Below are positions 11,821 through 23,043 of a DNA stretch of 64,000 nt, one piece after another (position 1 is the first letter of the stretch; every line of letters starts with the position of its first letter). Origin of the DNA: Chiua virens (taxonomy: Eukaryota; Basidiomycota; Agaricomycetes; Boletales; Boletaceae); assembly GCA_019787685.1 (NCBI GenBank), contig JAHNUO010000010.1:620001-684000 (forward strand). The letters are read 5' to 3'. The notes beneath the pieces are model-generated. The model did no database searches, had not been told where the DNA came from, and saw nothing but the letters and a program-made list of their open reading frames with translations. The position numbers and the translations under genes are program-made.

Positions 11821-12240
11821 GCACGGCGCGCGTCCACCCACGTGACGCTTGAGAAACAAATCGGCAAACGCCGTGCGCGAGCAGCCCGACCTCACCTTTG
11901 CGTTTGCTGATTTGTTTCTCAAGCGTCACCAGGACCTCGCGATCGGCGCGCCCCATCGCCCGTCACCTCGCGATGCCGAACAACATGCGGAGCGCTGCAG
12001 TGCGCTGCTCGCCGCGACGCCACACCAACACCGAACATGGTTGAACGGCCCCGCGTTCCCACGCCTCGACCCGCCCAACGGGCGCACCTCGCGTGCCAAC
12101 GGTGGCCGCATCACCCTCTCATTCGCAGCACTTACGGCTCGCTCTCCCCATTTGCGCACGCACAACTGTACACCGCGCTGTCGCGAGTCACCCACAGTCC
12201 AGCTGTATTCTCTGACTCCAATGAGGAAAAAACTGTAGCT
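11821..12240. other. GC-rich island of unlike base composition
   Basis: This ~420 bp block is visibly richer in G+C than its AT-richer neighbours. It is open in one plus frame (11,849-12,238, 129 residues) with an Arg/His/Pro-rich translation of no recognisable family. It begins with the long inverted repeat listed separately. It reads like an inserted fragment, but no target-site duplication was found by eye. Confidence 0.4.
11842..11929. repeat. Near-perfect 30-bp inverted repeat (hairpin) with 28-bp spacer
   Basis: The left arm 11,842-11,871 is the reverse complement of the right arm 11,900-11,929 apart from one mismatch; the arms begin GTGACGCTTGAGAAACAAAT. The spacer is 28 bp and GC-rich. 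As RNA this would make a very stable hairpin; as DNA it could be paired terminal or sub-terminal repeats of a small element. Confidence 0.85.
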
Positions 12241-12695
12241 AACGTAGTGTACCCCAAACTGCTATTATAACGAAACTCATCTGCACCCATGGCATGTCTG
12301 AAGGGCAACTTGTCTCGACATTCAATATATATTCTAATCAACACATTACTTCCTAGTTCAATCTCCGATCAACCGTAATACCCGTTGTTGTCTGACTCAC
12401 CTGTCAGTGAGGTCCTTCCTCTCGCGCCCGTGTCTATCACTGGCATGCTCCTGGATCAAATACCATGATTGAAACTTGTACTGTATTAATAATATTTTAA
12501 TCGTCGTGTTCTTTGTAACTAGTCCTGAACGTTTGAAAAAGCTGTTCCCTCGCTTTTCCGCATTCGTGAGTATCTCTCCAGTGGTGTCCACTCTCCTTGA
12601 CTCAGAATCGGGAGGCTCCCGTTACAGTTATCTGTGTCCAATCTGCCGAAAACTGATTTCTTGCTCTTCAGCAGTTGAAATCCTACTCGGTAATC
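12241..12695. other. Intergenic, nothing recognised
   Basis: AT-richer sequence without a supported gene. A plus frame at 12,476-12,712 (78 residues) has no recognisable features. Confidence 0.4.
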
Positions 12696-12955
12696 GCCTT
12701 CAAGGCTGTTAGAATTGAATGACTCATTGTGCTTTCACTAGCATGTTATGTTTACGCCAACGCCAACGCTGCGTCGATCAACCCAACAGTGTTGTCCACG
12801 ATGGGCGGGAAAGGACAACGCGAAAAGTATGAAGTTCAAGGTGCGAATCTAGTACCTCTATCAAACAACATCAGAGTATCGTACAATCAAGCGTAGAAAA
12901 CGATCAGAAAAAACTACTACATACGAAAAGCTCAAATTCCAATGTGCGCAAACAC
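12696..12955. repeat. Orphan copy of the CHAT-gene 3' end
   Basis: Aligns by eye, same orientation, with 5,176-5,515. It contains the 3' flank and the codons for the last few residues of the CHAT protein (complement of TCAAATTCCAATGTGCGCAA) and then diverges at about 12,955. No other CHAT sequence follows, so it is a truncated duplicate. Confidence 0.8.
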
Positions 12956-13539
12956 CTTCTTCCTCTCGTACCGTTCGACTTATGTAGTGAATCAAGCCAG
13001 ATACTCATTCAAGAACCTGGCTTTTGGGATTTGACGCTCCAAAACGACAGTAAACCGCCTTCGTCTAAGGTCGGTTTCAGACTTTATGATGTGCTCTAAT
13101 GGCACTCGGCCTGTACCCAAACTATCCTGGACATCAGGCAATGCTTGAAATGCGTTCTGATCGACGACTAGTGATTGTTGTTCTTTGGGTTTTCATGGTT
13201 GGTGCGTAAAATCATTGCCCATTTGTAAATGCCAACCGCGTTTGTCGATCGTTGTGATCACTGGATGGACAAGCGCGCTTTCAGATTCCTTGAGACCTCA
13301 TAATGATCATAGCCAATGTTTACAACTTGACTGATAGTTTGCGATGTACTCTCACCACGTTCTCAGTTTTGATATTTAAGCAGGTCCATTGGTTATCCGT
13401 ACTTCTAGACTCTCAAGCTCTTCCCTGTAGCCACACGACAATTGCAATGATCATGATGGCCACAAACTTAAAGTTTGATGCCATGAACGAAGAGCTTTGC
13501 ATCGAAGCGAGTTCATCTTGATAAGTCACATTAAAATTT

Positions 13540-14845
13540 GACGAGCACCAAGACAGTTTCCTGCCCTCTTCAGCTCCTTACTAATTCGCAACTTTATCCG
13601 AACTGCACGACAAGCGTCACAACACGACATCGATGCGATACATTCAAGTTGACAATCCATGCCATATACCAGAATACAAGCAGGCTCCACCAAATGTGGT
13701 CGGGGAAAGGGGACACGTCCACCACATCTTCAGAACACGAACATGGCGAGTCGTAACGGGAAAGCCAGGCAGGGAAAGAGAACCTTCGCGCGGCGCATCA
13801 GGCGATGTTGTGCTGTGATGCCCAAGTACATGAACTTGAATTGAAAAAGGTGCGCGCATCTCATCGATGTACTTTCGAGTATAAGTTATCATTCTGCTCA
13901 TGTAACGTCGACATGCCAGTGACACTCAGAGTCTCAGATATCGCAATGGCACTTCAAGTTCATCCTCAAAGCCTGATTGCCATTCCCCTTTGACATCCTC
14001 CGTACGCGTCTCGCATTTCACTTCTCTACGATTTCACTCACCGATGCCTTCCTGTCGTGTCATTGCTTCAGGCTTTCCACTGTATAGTTGGCGTCCTATT
14101 GGGCCCATTCCCTATGGTCAAGAAATATAAGCCACCTATTTCTCTTGTTGCAAGACTACGATATCTCGCTCCGGCTACCCGAATTCGACTTATTCGGTGG
14201 AAGTCTAGTGGGCCCGAGGCTTCGCACTACTGTGTGTGAACTCGCTCCGTCGATAGGAACGCACGACTACGTTCCGTTGGCACATCATGGAGCCGGTCTT
14301 GGGAGTCATGGTCGACATTGCCTGGATAACCCCCTTTTCCGAGAAAAGGGATGGTTGCCATGACTCTCGACCTGGACATCGGTCTTGACAGCCGGGATGC
14401 CAAAGTGCGCGGACAGGATTAGCGCTACCAGAAGTTTCATGAGGGGATATTGGTTCTGTGTGTATGCTCTTGACGTTCTTCGGATTGGGGATAGAGGCTC
14501 ATTGATCGTGACTGCCCTCGTAGATTACAACGATTATCTATCCGGTTCCCATTCATGATAGGGCCAATGACATCGAAAATCTCGTCGTGGTTGGTTATGA
14601 CACTAACCTCTATGTCGCCCACGCCCGCGTACGATTGACGGTTGTCGGTGTGAAATCTCGAGGAAATTTCGTCGGTTGCGGATAGCTTTCTGGGCTGAGA
14701 GTAACGATCGAAGGTCTGTCCGCTCTAGAAAGCGGCAAGGCAAGAAGCTTACTTCAGCCGCTCACCCCATAGTCACTACCGTTCGTGCACCATGTCTCCC
14801 TGTAATCGGCCTGTCTCGTTCACGCTGGCGCTCGGTTTCAGATTG
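13540..14845 (+). pseudogene. PDAT relic (decayed duplicate of the gene at 1.06-4.2 kb)
   Basis: Segments match the PDAT gene in order and include its 5' flank and intron positions, so this is a DNA-level and not a retro-copy. Matches are the N-tail region with TSTTSSEHE (~13,715), the membrane-exon region (~14,085-14,150), DYDISLRLPEFD (~14,155), FREKGW (~14,335), a version of the exon around AYDWRLS (~14,625), and the nucleophile exon (~14,730). Stops and indels abound. At the nucleophile elbow the family motif is changed from AHSLGAT to AHPIVTT, so the catalytic Ser is lost. The copy ends soon after that point. Everything equivalent to about 2,400-4,370 of the intact gene is missing, and the sequence passes directly into a relic of the neighbouring membrane-protein gene. 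Confidence 0.85.
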
Positions 14846-14899
14846 CACTTTTAAGTTGTAAGCACCGCGTCTGCCCCCATACATGTGGTGGAGGTTATT

Positions 14900-15230
14900 A
14901 ATTGTGAATTTACCGCATCCATAATTGGCGTCATCGTTGACTCATGCCCTTGAGGGACACTTACAGCTGCTGGGGAAGTCGGAGGGGAACTTGGATCCAG
15001 CAACGTCTGCTTCTAATACCAGTCATCGTGAAGTACACACGACTGAAACGGCGAGCCCTTTCCTCCCTTGTGCTAGCGAAAAAAGGACAACTCATCAAAG
15101 GACCGCTGGCAGGTAGGGTGGTAGATCCATCAAGATGGTATCATCATGCTCCTGTTCCCATCGACACCCAGGCCCACCCAGCCAAACTCATTTCGAGTCT
15201 GTTTTCGAAGCTTCTTTTTTGGGCAAGTCC
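14900..15230 (-). pseudogene. Relic of the small membrane-protein gene (3' part)
   Basis: Matches about 4,395-4,650 of the intact locus: the terminal exon around CTGGGGAAGTCGGAGG (14,971), the intron with AAAAAAGGACAACTCA (~15,080), and part of the preceding exon up to about 15,220. The hydrophobic exon is not recognisable. It lies directly after the PDAT relic, confirming a joint duplication with an internal deletion. Confidence 0.75.
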
Positions 15231-15950
15231 TGTGGGCGCTTCGACGTCTTCGGCATGGCGCTGATAGTACAGTTGACTATCTCATAGTGAGATCCAAGAT
15301 AGTTCCTGTGTCCAACACCATTATACTATATACTAGTAGTAGTCCCGGGTTCCTGAGAATTTCGCTCGACTTACGACCTAAGACGAAGGCTACAAGGGGG
15401 TCAGGGATGCCGTGGCACACGACTCAGAGTAGTTGCATTTCACATAGGTGAAGAGAAATTGTGTGGTTAGATGCTCCGAGTCAGCATGGTCCTGGAGAGC
15501 CTTCACGATTTCCTCTTGTAGTGGAATCCAGCCGCTCAACGAGATCGCTCTTCCATCCACGAGTTTGTCCATCAATCCCGCTAAAACCAACAACCTCACT
15601 GACTGGATTCATCTAAAAGATCCGTCCTGCAAGTATACAAGCGTCGATCTTGTCCTGGATCATTCGTCAATTGTGTGAGCAAATATAAATTAGGCTACTG
15701 GGATAGCGAACGAGTATGAAGAAAGCGTATACGCAAAAAGAAGACTGTTACAGGAATTTCTCAACAGGTATAACGACAGAACAAGGAAGGATTCTGAATG
15801 CTTGAAGCTCTGGGTCCGGGTTGCTAAGAGAAGTGCTTGTGTGCTTGCGTAAGATCGAACATCGAGACTTCTCCGACATCATGATGCTGTGATGACATGA
15901 GGACGGCGCGTGGGCCCACGATTCGCGTGATCCTGTGCCTCCCGTTCACA
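15231..15950. other. Intergenic upstream of the CCCH gene
   Basis: Only short unsupported frames (for example minus 15,599-15,390, 69 residues) were seen. No RNA gene or element was recognised. Confidence 0.4.
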
Positions 15951-15958
15951 TATAAATT
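15951..15958 (+). promoter_or_regulatory. TATA-like element of the CCCH gene
   Basis: ATATAAAT lies 42 bp before the ATG at 15,993, a plausible core promoter position for a short 5' leader. Confidence 0.45.
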
Positions 15959-15992
15959 CGGCTGATCCTTCAGGGTCCTTAACTCATTCACC

Positions 15993-17062
15993 ATGAGCTC
16001 CTCAAGTCACTTTACCCCCGCTTGCAAGACCACACCGTGTCGTTTCTACAGTCAAGGATACTGTCGCCTCGGAGAAAAGTGCGGGTACATTCATGATGGA
16101 GACCTGCAGGTAAACATGTTTCCTGGCGACGATTAGTGCTTTTCAACTGACGTTCAACTTTACCGACATCACTACCTCGAAGGGTAGTACACCTTCAGAT
16201 CAACTTCCAGTCACGGTAGCTCAATTCATTTTATTGATGTGCTGACAACACTGAGCCTGCATACCAGCATGATTCCTCATCTTCGAGCCCGGCATCAAGT
16301 ACATCTTCGCAAGAAGCCTCTAATGCTCACCCAAAACCCAAGTGCGAAAATGTGAGTTTTCCATCTTCAAGGATTTCCGTATGAATCGAATGATGGGTGC
16401 AGAAACCGGAATTCGAACTGCAGATGCAGGAGCTCACTTCGTTGTGTCAGATGTCCCCTGTCACAGAAGGTGCTGCCACACTCTCAGCTATAACCAAGCC
16501 AGTTCCCAAGGGTAACCAGCACGCCGAGTGGAAAGAAACCAATGCTGAAGCTGCCGCTCATGAACATCTAGACACGACTGTCAGAGAGGAAGCGGCCAAA
16601 ACGATAGCACAGGATCGCTACCTGCAAGAAGTCACGAAACAACAAAGTCAACCACTCACAGGCCAGCAACATCAACAACAAGAGGCAGAGGAGCAGGAGA
16701 GGAGGGAGGGAGCGGATAAGGATAAGAGACGTCGCAGGGAGCAGCGCCTTGAGGAGCGTCGGCGGGAAAGACGTCGCAGGCAAGTACGAAACCTGAGTTT
16801 TCATGTTGTAGATTATCTGCTAGCTAGGGAACAGCAAATTCCACTGGAGGAGGTAGGACAATGGGAGAGGCGGGCTGCAGGGGAGCGTCAGAGGCGAGAG
16901 GAGGAACAGGCGAGACGTCGCAGGGAACAGCGCCTGTGGATAGAAGAAGATGAACGAGAGAGGCAACATCTTGAAGAGTGTCGGCAGGCAGGGAAGAAAA
17001 GACATCGCAGAGAACAGAAGGCAGAGCAGGAAAGGTTGTCGTCAGACAAGGTGCGCAAGTGA
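15993..17062 (+). CDS. CCCH zinc-finger protein with long charged coiled coil
   Basis: Three exons splice in phase: 15,993-16,109, 16,268-16,351 and 16,403-17,062, about 287 residues. Residues ~16-34 form one CCCH finger with spacing C-x7-C-x5-C-x3-H (CRFYSQGYCRLGEKCGYIH), the class that binds single-stranded RNA. A Ser-rich linker and a Gln/Glu/Arg-rich region follow. Residues ~140-285 are almost entirely Arg, Glu, Gln and Lys and should form a long helix or coiled coil; the DNA there contains repeated blocks such as GACGTCGCAGGGA. A donor-like sequence occurs right at SSDK near 17,050, so the gene might continue to an exon near 17,287 (WAAEAEEQGRRGK); I kept the first stop. A role in RNA binding is inferred only. 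It sits 560 bp upstream of the NLR gene on the same strand. Confidence 0.65.
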
Positions 17063-17623
17063 CTTATATCAGACGGAGTAAGCCCTTGTGAGGGCCAGGG
17101 AGACGGCGACTATTATTGTTTCCCCTTCGTACAGGTCGACATTATGTACGTTCAGCGATATGCACGACTTTGTAAGCTGAATAATTCACGACAATGTATA
17201 AGCTGAGTCTTTGTGATGGGTGACTTATTGGCCGAGCTTGGTTTGCTCGTATTTGTGCTAATACAATGTATTGTCAATTTCCAACAAAGGTGGGCTGCAG
17301 AGGCAGAGGAACAGGGGAGACGTGGCAAGAATGTGCGCCAGCAACAAGACTTGAATCCGGCTGCCAGTAATACAGAGGAAACTGGCTGCTGTTGCCAGTG
17401 TTGCCAGTGTGCAATTATGTATGTAGGGGCTCGATGGAGTCTGTGCAACGCATTATATAATGTAGAGTCCCAAAGTTTCATCAATCATCCCGTCATCCCC
17501 CCTCTCTTCTTTTCATCTTGTATAGTCAGTTCGTTCACCCTGTCAAGCCCCATTAAGTAAAGATCAAAAAGACAGCTGACGCTGTGCTGAAGCTTTCGGA
17601 CAGATTCCTCGAACTGACTGATA
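17063..17623. other. Between CCCH and NLR genes; possible extra coiled-coil exon
   Basis: Around 17,285-17,400 a short plus-strand stretch encodes Ala/Glu/Arg-rich then Cys-rich sequence resembling the end of the upstream coiled coil. It could be a fourth exon of that gene or a decayed repeat of it. Otherwise nothing recognised. Confidence 0.35.
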
Positions 17624-20600
17624 ATGCCGATCGAACAGAATGACGCCAATACCACCATAGAGATTCAGGGTGATTTTAATGACGTTTGTGGAGATCAGTT
17701 CAACCTGGTTGTGCATGGAAATGGTCTTCTACCTATCTCTGCCATGTTTATCTAGGCTGATGGAAGGATCAGTAAAACAGTGACCCTTCCAGAACAACTT
17801 GAAGCTCACCAGCGAAAAGTAGTGGCGAATGCATTAGAAAGTACAATCCAGGCTCATTCAAGAGATCGCTACTTTGGTCCATATCGATATAGCAAAGACA
17901 ATTATAACAGATATTGCCACGATACTCTCCCTCTTGCAGGTCCGTCTGGCGCCGTGTCCTTCTCTACTTGAAATCACAAGGATTGACTCTTGCCGTAGAG
18001 GCATACCAAAAGCAAAGACAGTCTGAGCACGCCCACTCGCAGTTGTAAAGCTATTTGCGCCACTTTAGCACTCGCCACGAAAGGGGCTTCAATGGGACTG
18101 TATGGGGATACCTTAGATGTACTCCAATTGTACGTATCTTCAAGTTGTGTCCGTCCCATTGCCGTCTACTAGCAGCTTGGTTCATGTCAATCGAATTAGT
18201 TCGATTGATGGCCTGCGATCGAGAGTCCGGAAGGCATTGAAGCATCGTCCCCTGTGGAAACTGTTTGGTGCCAATCTCGATGTAAAAGATGTCAGCGCAT
18301 GGACTGCTGAGCTGGATAGCATCTTCACATCGTTTAGTGTACGTCAAACGTCCGCTTCAAGTTGGAACTACAGCTAATAATTTCAACAGGCAAAATTAAA
18401 TATTATTCCTGTTATTACCCTGGAACAAATACGTGAACTATTGCAGCAGCCTAACGTTCCCAAGTAAGGATGGTTGCGGTACTTCCATATTGGTCACTGA
18501 TGAGATTTGAGATTTCAGTTTGATCCCGGACCCTCCCCCGCCGCCTCCACCCGTGTTCTTCGGTCGTGAAGAATTGCTTCACAAAGTCAAGATTGCGTTA
18601 CTTCACGATGAAGATGTTTCTTTGATTGGCCCGGGTGGGATTGGAAAGAGCACGTTAGCGATAGCACTGATGAACGAGGAAGACATCACAAAGCACTGTA
18701 GGCGTCGGTTCTTTGTGACCTACGCGAGTATGAATCCGAAGACAATCACCTTTGCCTCATTCGTAGACCGCATAGCGAATGTTCTGGGCCTCCAAATATC
18801 AGGTGCGGAGGGCGAGCGCCAGATCAAAATCAACCTTGGATTGGCTCCGGCGCTCCTTGTCCTCGATAATGCAGACGCCTTCGAGGACGCAGTGGATCGG
18901 GACGAGGCAACGCAAATATCAAACTTTATCTCCCACATTACAGTCATTCCCGGCGTCACAGTTATGCTGACTTCCCGAACAAGTTCCAATGCCAGGAGGG
19001 TGTCATGGACCCAATTTGATGTCCCACCACTCGAGAGAGAGCCGGCACGGCTCTCTTTTAGGAGGATTTACCTCGGGAAATCACTAATGACGAGATCGAT
19101 GGACTGTTGGGCACAGTCGATTTCCACCCACTGTCTATTTCTATTTTAGCATATACGGCGAAAGAGAATCGATGGTCAGGAAAAGTACTGTTGGATAGGT
19201 GGAGGTTGCAGCAAGGAAAATTACTGCAGAGGGGTGATGGCAAGGACAACCTCGCGTTCACGATTCGCTTGTCCCTTGAATCGCCTTCAGTCAGGACACT
19301 CGGCGACGAAGCTCTACGCGTCCTTTCGATCGTCGCATTCTTCCCGCAAGGGATTAATCAAGACCACCTCACTCGCCTATTCCCGGCGTTGCACTCTCAA
19401 ATCTTCATCATCGTGGATACCCTCTGCAAGATCTCCCTACTTTATCCCTCTGCTCCTTTCCTAACGATGCTCGCCCCCTATCCGACTATTCCTGCTTGAC
19501 GAATTTCCGGCCATGGGCCTTGAACTTCTCGACGACATCCGCAGCTTCTACTACAGCACTATGCAAGCTATTATCGAAAAAAAGGAGCCCCATGCCAATC
19601 TCATTGCGTCAGATCATCTCAATATTGAACACCTGATTATGTTCGACATCGCACATCCCCCATTTGACATCCAAGACATCGCTTTGGCTTGCCGCGGGTT
19701 TCTTCATGGTCTCGAGCGGAACAAACCACGTCCTACGCTGCTCGTTCCCGTCATTTCCTCGCTGCCTGAAGAATCAGATTTGGAAAAGGATTCGAGAGCA
19801 CGCTGCCTGTATGCACTCGGAAGACTCTATTTTGAACTCTCGGATTTTTCAGCTGCCGGATCTCTTCATTTGGCTGCGAGGACCTTGTTCGGCTCCGTCG
19901 GAAATCCCGCCATGGTGTCGCTTTGCACATGTAGTGTGGCCCTGTCTTACAATAATTGTGGAGACTTTGCGCGAAGTCAACAGCTTTTGGAGGCTTTCAT
20001 TCGCTCCCCTTTCTGGCAAGATATCCACCCACTCGATGAGATGGAATTTAATTTCATACTTGATGTGTCGAGGATGCATACATCATCCGAGGGTGCCGAC
20101 ACCCTCTTCGTGCGATCCATGGATGATCGTTTTCGTGGCCTGCAATCACGTGTACGCCATTGGCAGGCCAGAATGTACCACGGATACAGTACGCCGGAAG
20201 AAGTCCAGAAGCACCTTGAACCTCTCCGATCCGATTGCATGTCGTCTTCTGACGCTTGGAACCGCTGGAGATTCCTTGAAGCAGCGGCAGAAGCAGCGTT
20301 CATGCAACGTAGATTCGACGTAACCATGAATCTACTCAGTCAAGCTCACGAATCTGTCAACGACAACTTCCAGCTCAGTATCATCATCACGACATTGAAG
20401 GCAGCAGTCGCCTCGAGGCAAGGGGATTATGGTCTCTCTCGATCTCTTTTACAGCGCTGCATTAGCACTCTCGGTGTGGTGGCTACTCCGACATCCACCG
20501 ACATTCTGAAAACACACTATATCCGAGCTCAAAATGAGCTGTATGCTAGCAACTATTTGACAGCCTGCCGACTCCTGGAAGAAGTTATCGTGGATTGTGA

Positions 20601-20841
20601 TGCCCAATGTGATATCATCACCAAGGCGTCATGTATGGTAGCCCTGGGAGAGGCAGAAATGCTTCTAGATCACAAGTCGGATTCGGACAGGTATTTTACC
20701 CAAGCCGTGGAGTTGTGCAGAGAATTTGGAGTACCACCGGCATTGTTCGGTGTGTGCTCGCCAATGCTCAGGCTCGACGACGACAAGTTTCCAGGATGGA
20801 AGAGGTTCTTGCAAGCACGATACAGAGTAATTTCGATGTAA
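17624..20841 (+). CDS. NLR-like STAND protein: N-terminal helical domain, NB-ARC, TPR-like C-terminus
   Basis: The first part (17,624-18,470) is spread over several small exons whose borders are only partly certain. From ~18,130 it reads through a helical N-terminal region ending ELLQQPNVP and a poly-Pro linker. The NB-ARC domain starts at VFFGREELL (~18,555). The P-loop GPGGIGKST lies at ~18,630, Walker B LLVLDNAD at ~18,855, and the sensor VMLTSRT at ~18,960. Next come winged-helix-like sequence and a helical C-terminus with TPR-type repeats (19.5-20.84 kb). Two homopolymer indels split the frame: one base short in the GGG run near 19,075 and one extra C near 19,475. After allowing for both, the reading is continuous (APIRLFLLDEFPAMGLELLDD). 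In fungi such proteins act as ligand-triggered switches in non-self recognition and programmed cell death. The start at 17,624 is tentative. Confidence 0.75.
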
Positions 20842-21369
20842 TTGTTTCGAGGTTCGAGGTATTACCTATGTACTAGTACGGACTTGAACTGCATTACGGT
20901 AACGGGAATCCGAGTCAATGTTCACTGTGGGAAGGGTTTACACTGGATGCCATGGAGGAAACCACTGAATATCATCTAGGTTTACAGTAGCTATCAGTGT
21001 CTACGCAATGAATAGTAGTGCTGAGTGAACACACTGATTTGGCCAAAAAGGCCACGATCGATCATGGTCGACATGCATGGTCTTTTAGCGTGATCTTGCG
21101 TGATCGACGAGTGAGGTGCTCAGTGAACTGTTCGTGCTGCTGGCAGCCAGTTATCAATGGGGTTTGCAATCAGGTATCAGTGTCACCATCATTTGTTATG
21201 AGAGGGTTTCGCAGTGGTTTTCATCAATTGCATCCATTTTTAAATATCACAAAAAGATCGCTCAGCAATGATTTATTCGTAGTAGTGATACATGCACAAA
21301 AACGCTGTGAAACGAAAGGTGATACATAAAAAAGAAAGGAGAATGGTTGCATATAATGTGGTTAGGAGG
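20842..21369. other. Intergenic after the NLR gene
   Basis: No supported gene. The short plus frame 21,018-21,329 has no features. Confidence 0.4.
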
Positions 21370-21780
21370 AAGAGGTGTGCTCCATGGCACCGGGATGTGT
21401 GTGATGCTTACTTCTCCTGGGGCCCCCTTGCTCCTGCGTCACTGGCGTCGTTGAGATCATGTGAGCTTGAGGAGTGACTATCACAGCCATCGTGGGTGTC
21501 GCAGGAAACACGCTTTCCTCCTGGGATTTGAAGTTGATTGACGCGATCGTCCTTAGGAGCTGTTCCAATTCTTGGTTGTCTTCCTGGTAGGGATGGCGAG
21601 TTTCTCCCATGGCGGCACTGTTGAGCATCATCTCGTAAGCTGCTTGAGTATCGCAACCGCCCCATCCCCGTCGTACTCACCTTCATCCGGGCCATCCTTG
21701 TCTTTGCCAGCTTCATTGACAATCCTCTGGCAGCGGCGTTGGTGGCATCGTCGTCATGTCGTTGTGTCCTCAAGGTGGTG
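21370..21780 (-). CDS. Putative exon pair of an unrecognised gene
   Basis: Minus strand: an upstream exon ends AKTRMARMK at 21,681. A canonical intron (GTGAGT...CAG) runs to 21,640, and the frame continues from 21,639 (AYEMMLNSAAMGETRHPYQ, then a Gln/Glu-rich stretch and a Thr/Pro/Val-rich segment) to a donor-like site near 21,415. The in-phase intron and non-repetitive composition suggest real coding sequence, but start, end and function are unknown. Upstream it runs into low-complexity DNA. It could be the residue of a retroelement gag-like protein. Confidence 0.35.
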
Positions 21781-22265
21781 GTGACGGTGCGGGTGTGGCC
21801 TCGTCGTCATCGCCATTGTCGTGCGGTTGCACATATCGTCGCCGTCGCGTCCTCAAGATGGTGGCAGCGGTGTGGGTGTGGCTCGTCGTCATTGCCGTTG
21901 TCGTGGTGGTGTCGTTGATGGCACTGGGTCATCAACAATATTGCTGCGTCATCGTCACCATCGGGCCCTCTGGGTGGCAATGGTGGTGTGGGTGTAGCCA
22001 TGTTCACGGTGTTGTTGTCGCCGTCGTAGTCGCCATCATGTCATTGATGGCGCTGGGCCAGTGGTGGTGGTGGTGGGTGGCGATCGTGATTGTGCGTGCA
22101 TATGGTGGGTGGACGCACGCAGTCAGTGGTGGTGATGACTGTGTGTGCAAGTCCACGGCTTACTTGAAGGCGGGGCGGCACTTGAAGGCGACACGGCGAG
22201 GGCGACACGGCGAGGGTGAGATGGCACGACACAGTGAGGGTGACACGGCGCGAGTGACATAGCGA
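21740..22265. repeat. Low-complexity GTGG/GTCGTC-rich tract with short tandem repeats
   Basis: From 21,740 to ~22,120 the plus strand is built of imperfect GGTGGTGG, GTCGTCAT and TGTGGGTGTGG motifs, giving Val/Ala/Trp-rich or His/Arg-rich spurious frames. From about 22,185 to 22,260 there is a run of imperfect ~12-bp units of the form GACACGGCGAGG. Confidence 0.7.
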
Positions 22266-23043
22266 GAGCAAGTGGTGGGGCAAGTGGTGACGCGACTTGC
22301 CCTCATGTAACCAAACAAGCCACAACACCACACTAAATTACATCTCATTGACCATTAATATTGTTTCGTATGGAAAGCCTAAGGCAATAGTCTATCCGTG
22401 TTTGCCTCGTAGTAGGTAGCAATCAAAATCTAGTAAATTACACCAAAAGACTAAGCTCAAAAGCTTTCAACTTGAGTCCGGTGAATGCAACATCATCTGG
22501 TAGTACGCTCGAGCGGTGTCCATATATAGTAAGTCACGGCTCGTCTCGTAGTGGCTGCTGATGTGCGTGATCTCGTCCGTTCGATCTCTGGTGCATCCTG
22601 TGGCTGTCAGGTATGTACTGACCATTCACCTATCTCCTGTAGGTTATTTACGACGTGTTTGACGTATCCGATACGGCCTTGAAGCCACTGTATGACGTGG
22701 TGAGCGATCTTGCTCGTCCGGTGTCGACTAACTTTTCTAGTTCGCGTTTTGAGTCGACCTCGACGACGCGGTGGGTTTGGATGGTGGATAAGTCGTCTGG
22801 GATGGTTGGGAAGTGGTCTGGGTGGTCTAGGTGTGTGCGCCATGGTCTTGTCTTTATTCCATTCAGACTGACCGTTCTCCTCAGCTAGCTGTCGCGTTTC
22901 GACTCGTATCGAGTCGCAGCGTGCGCTGCTCGTTGCGCCATCCTTCCAGCCTCGTCTCCATTTGTCTCCGTCACTGTCGCCATCATTTCGGTCCGTTTCG
23001 GCACCTTCGACGGTTCTCGACTTAACCTCATCATCTCTAGGGT
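22266..23043. other. Gene-poor region, nothing recognised
   Basis: Short frames only. Minus 22,843-22,607 is Arg/His-rich and may be a decayed element remnant, but no domain was seen. Confidence 0.35.

Noticed and set aside
11821..12240. CRISPR-like or phage-derived element
   Set aside because: There is only one pair of inverted, not direct, repeats, and the genome is eukaryotic with introns.
21756..22262. 168-residue plus-strand frame
   Set aside because: It is a Val/Ala/Trp-rich translation of GTGG/GTCGTC low-complexity DNA and not a plausible protein.
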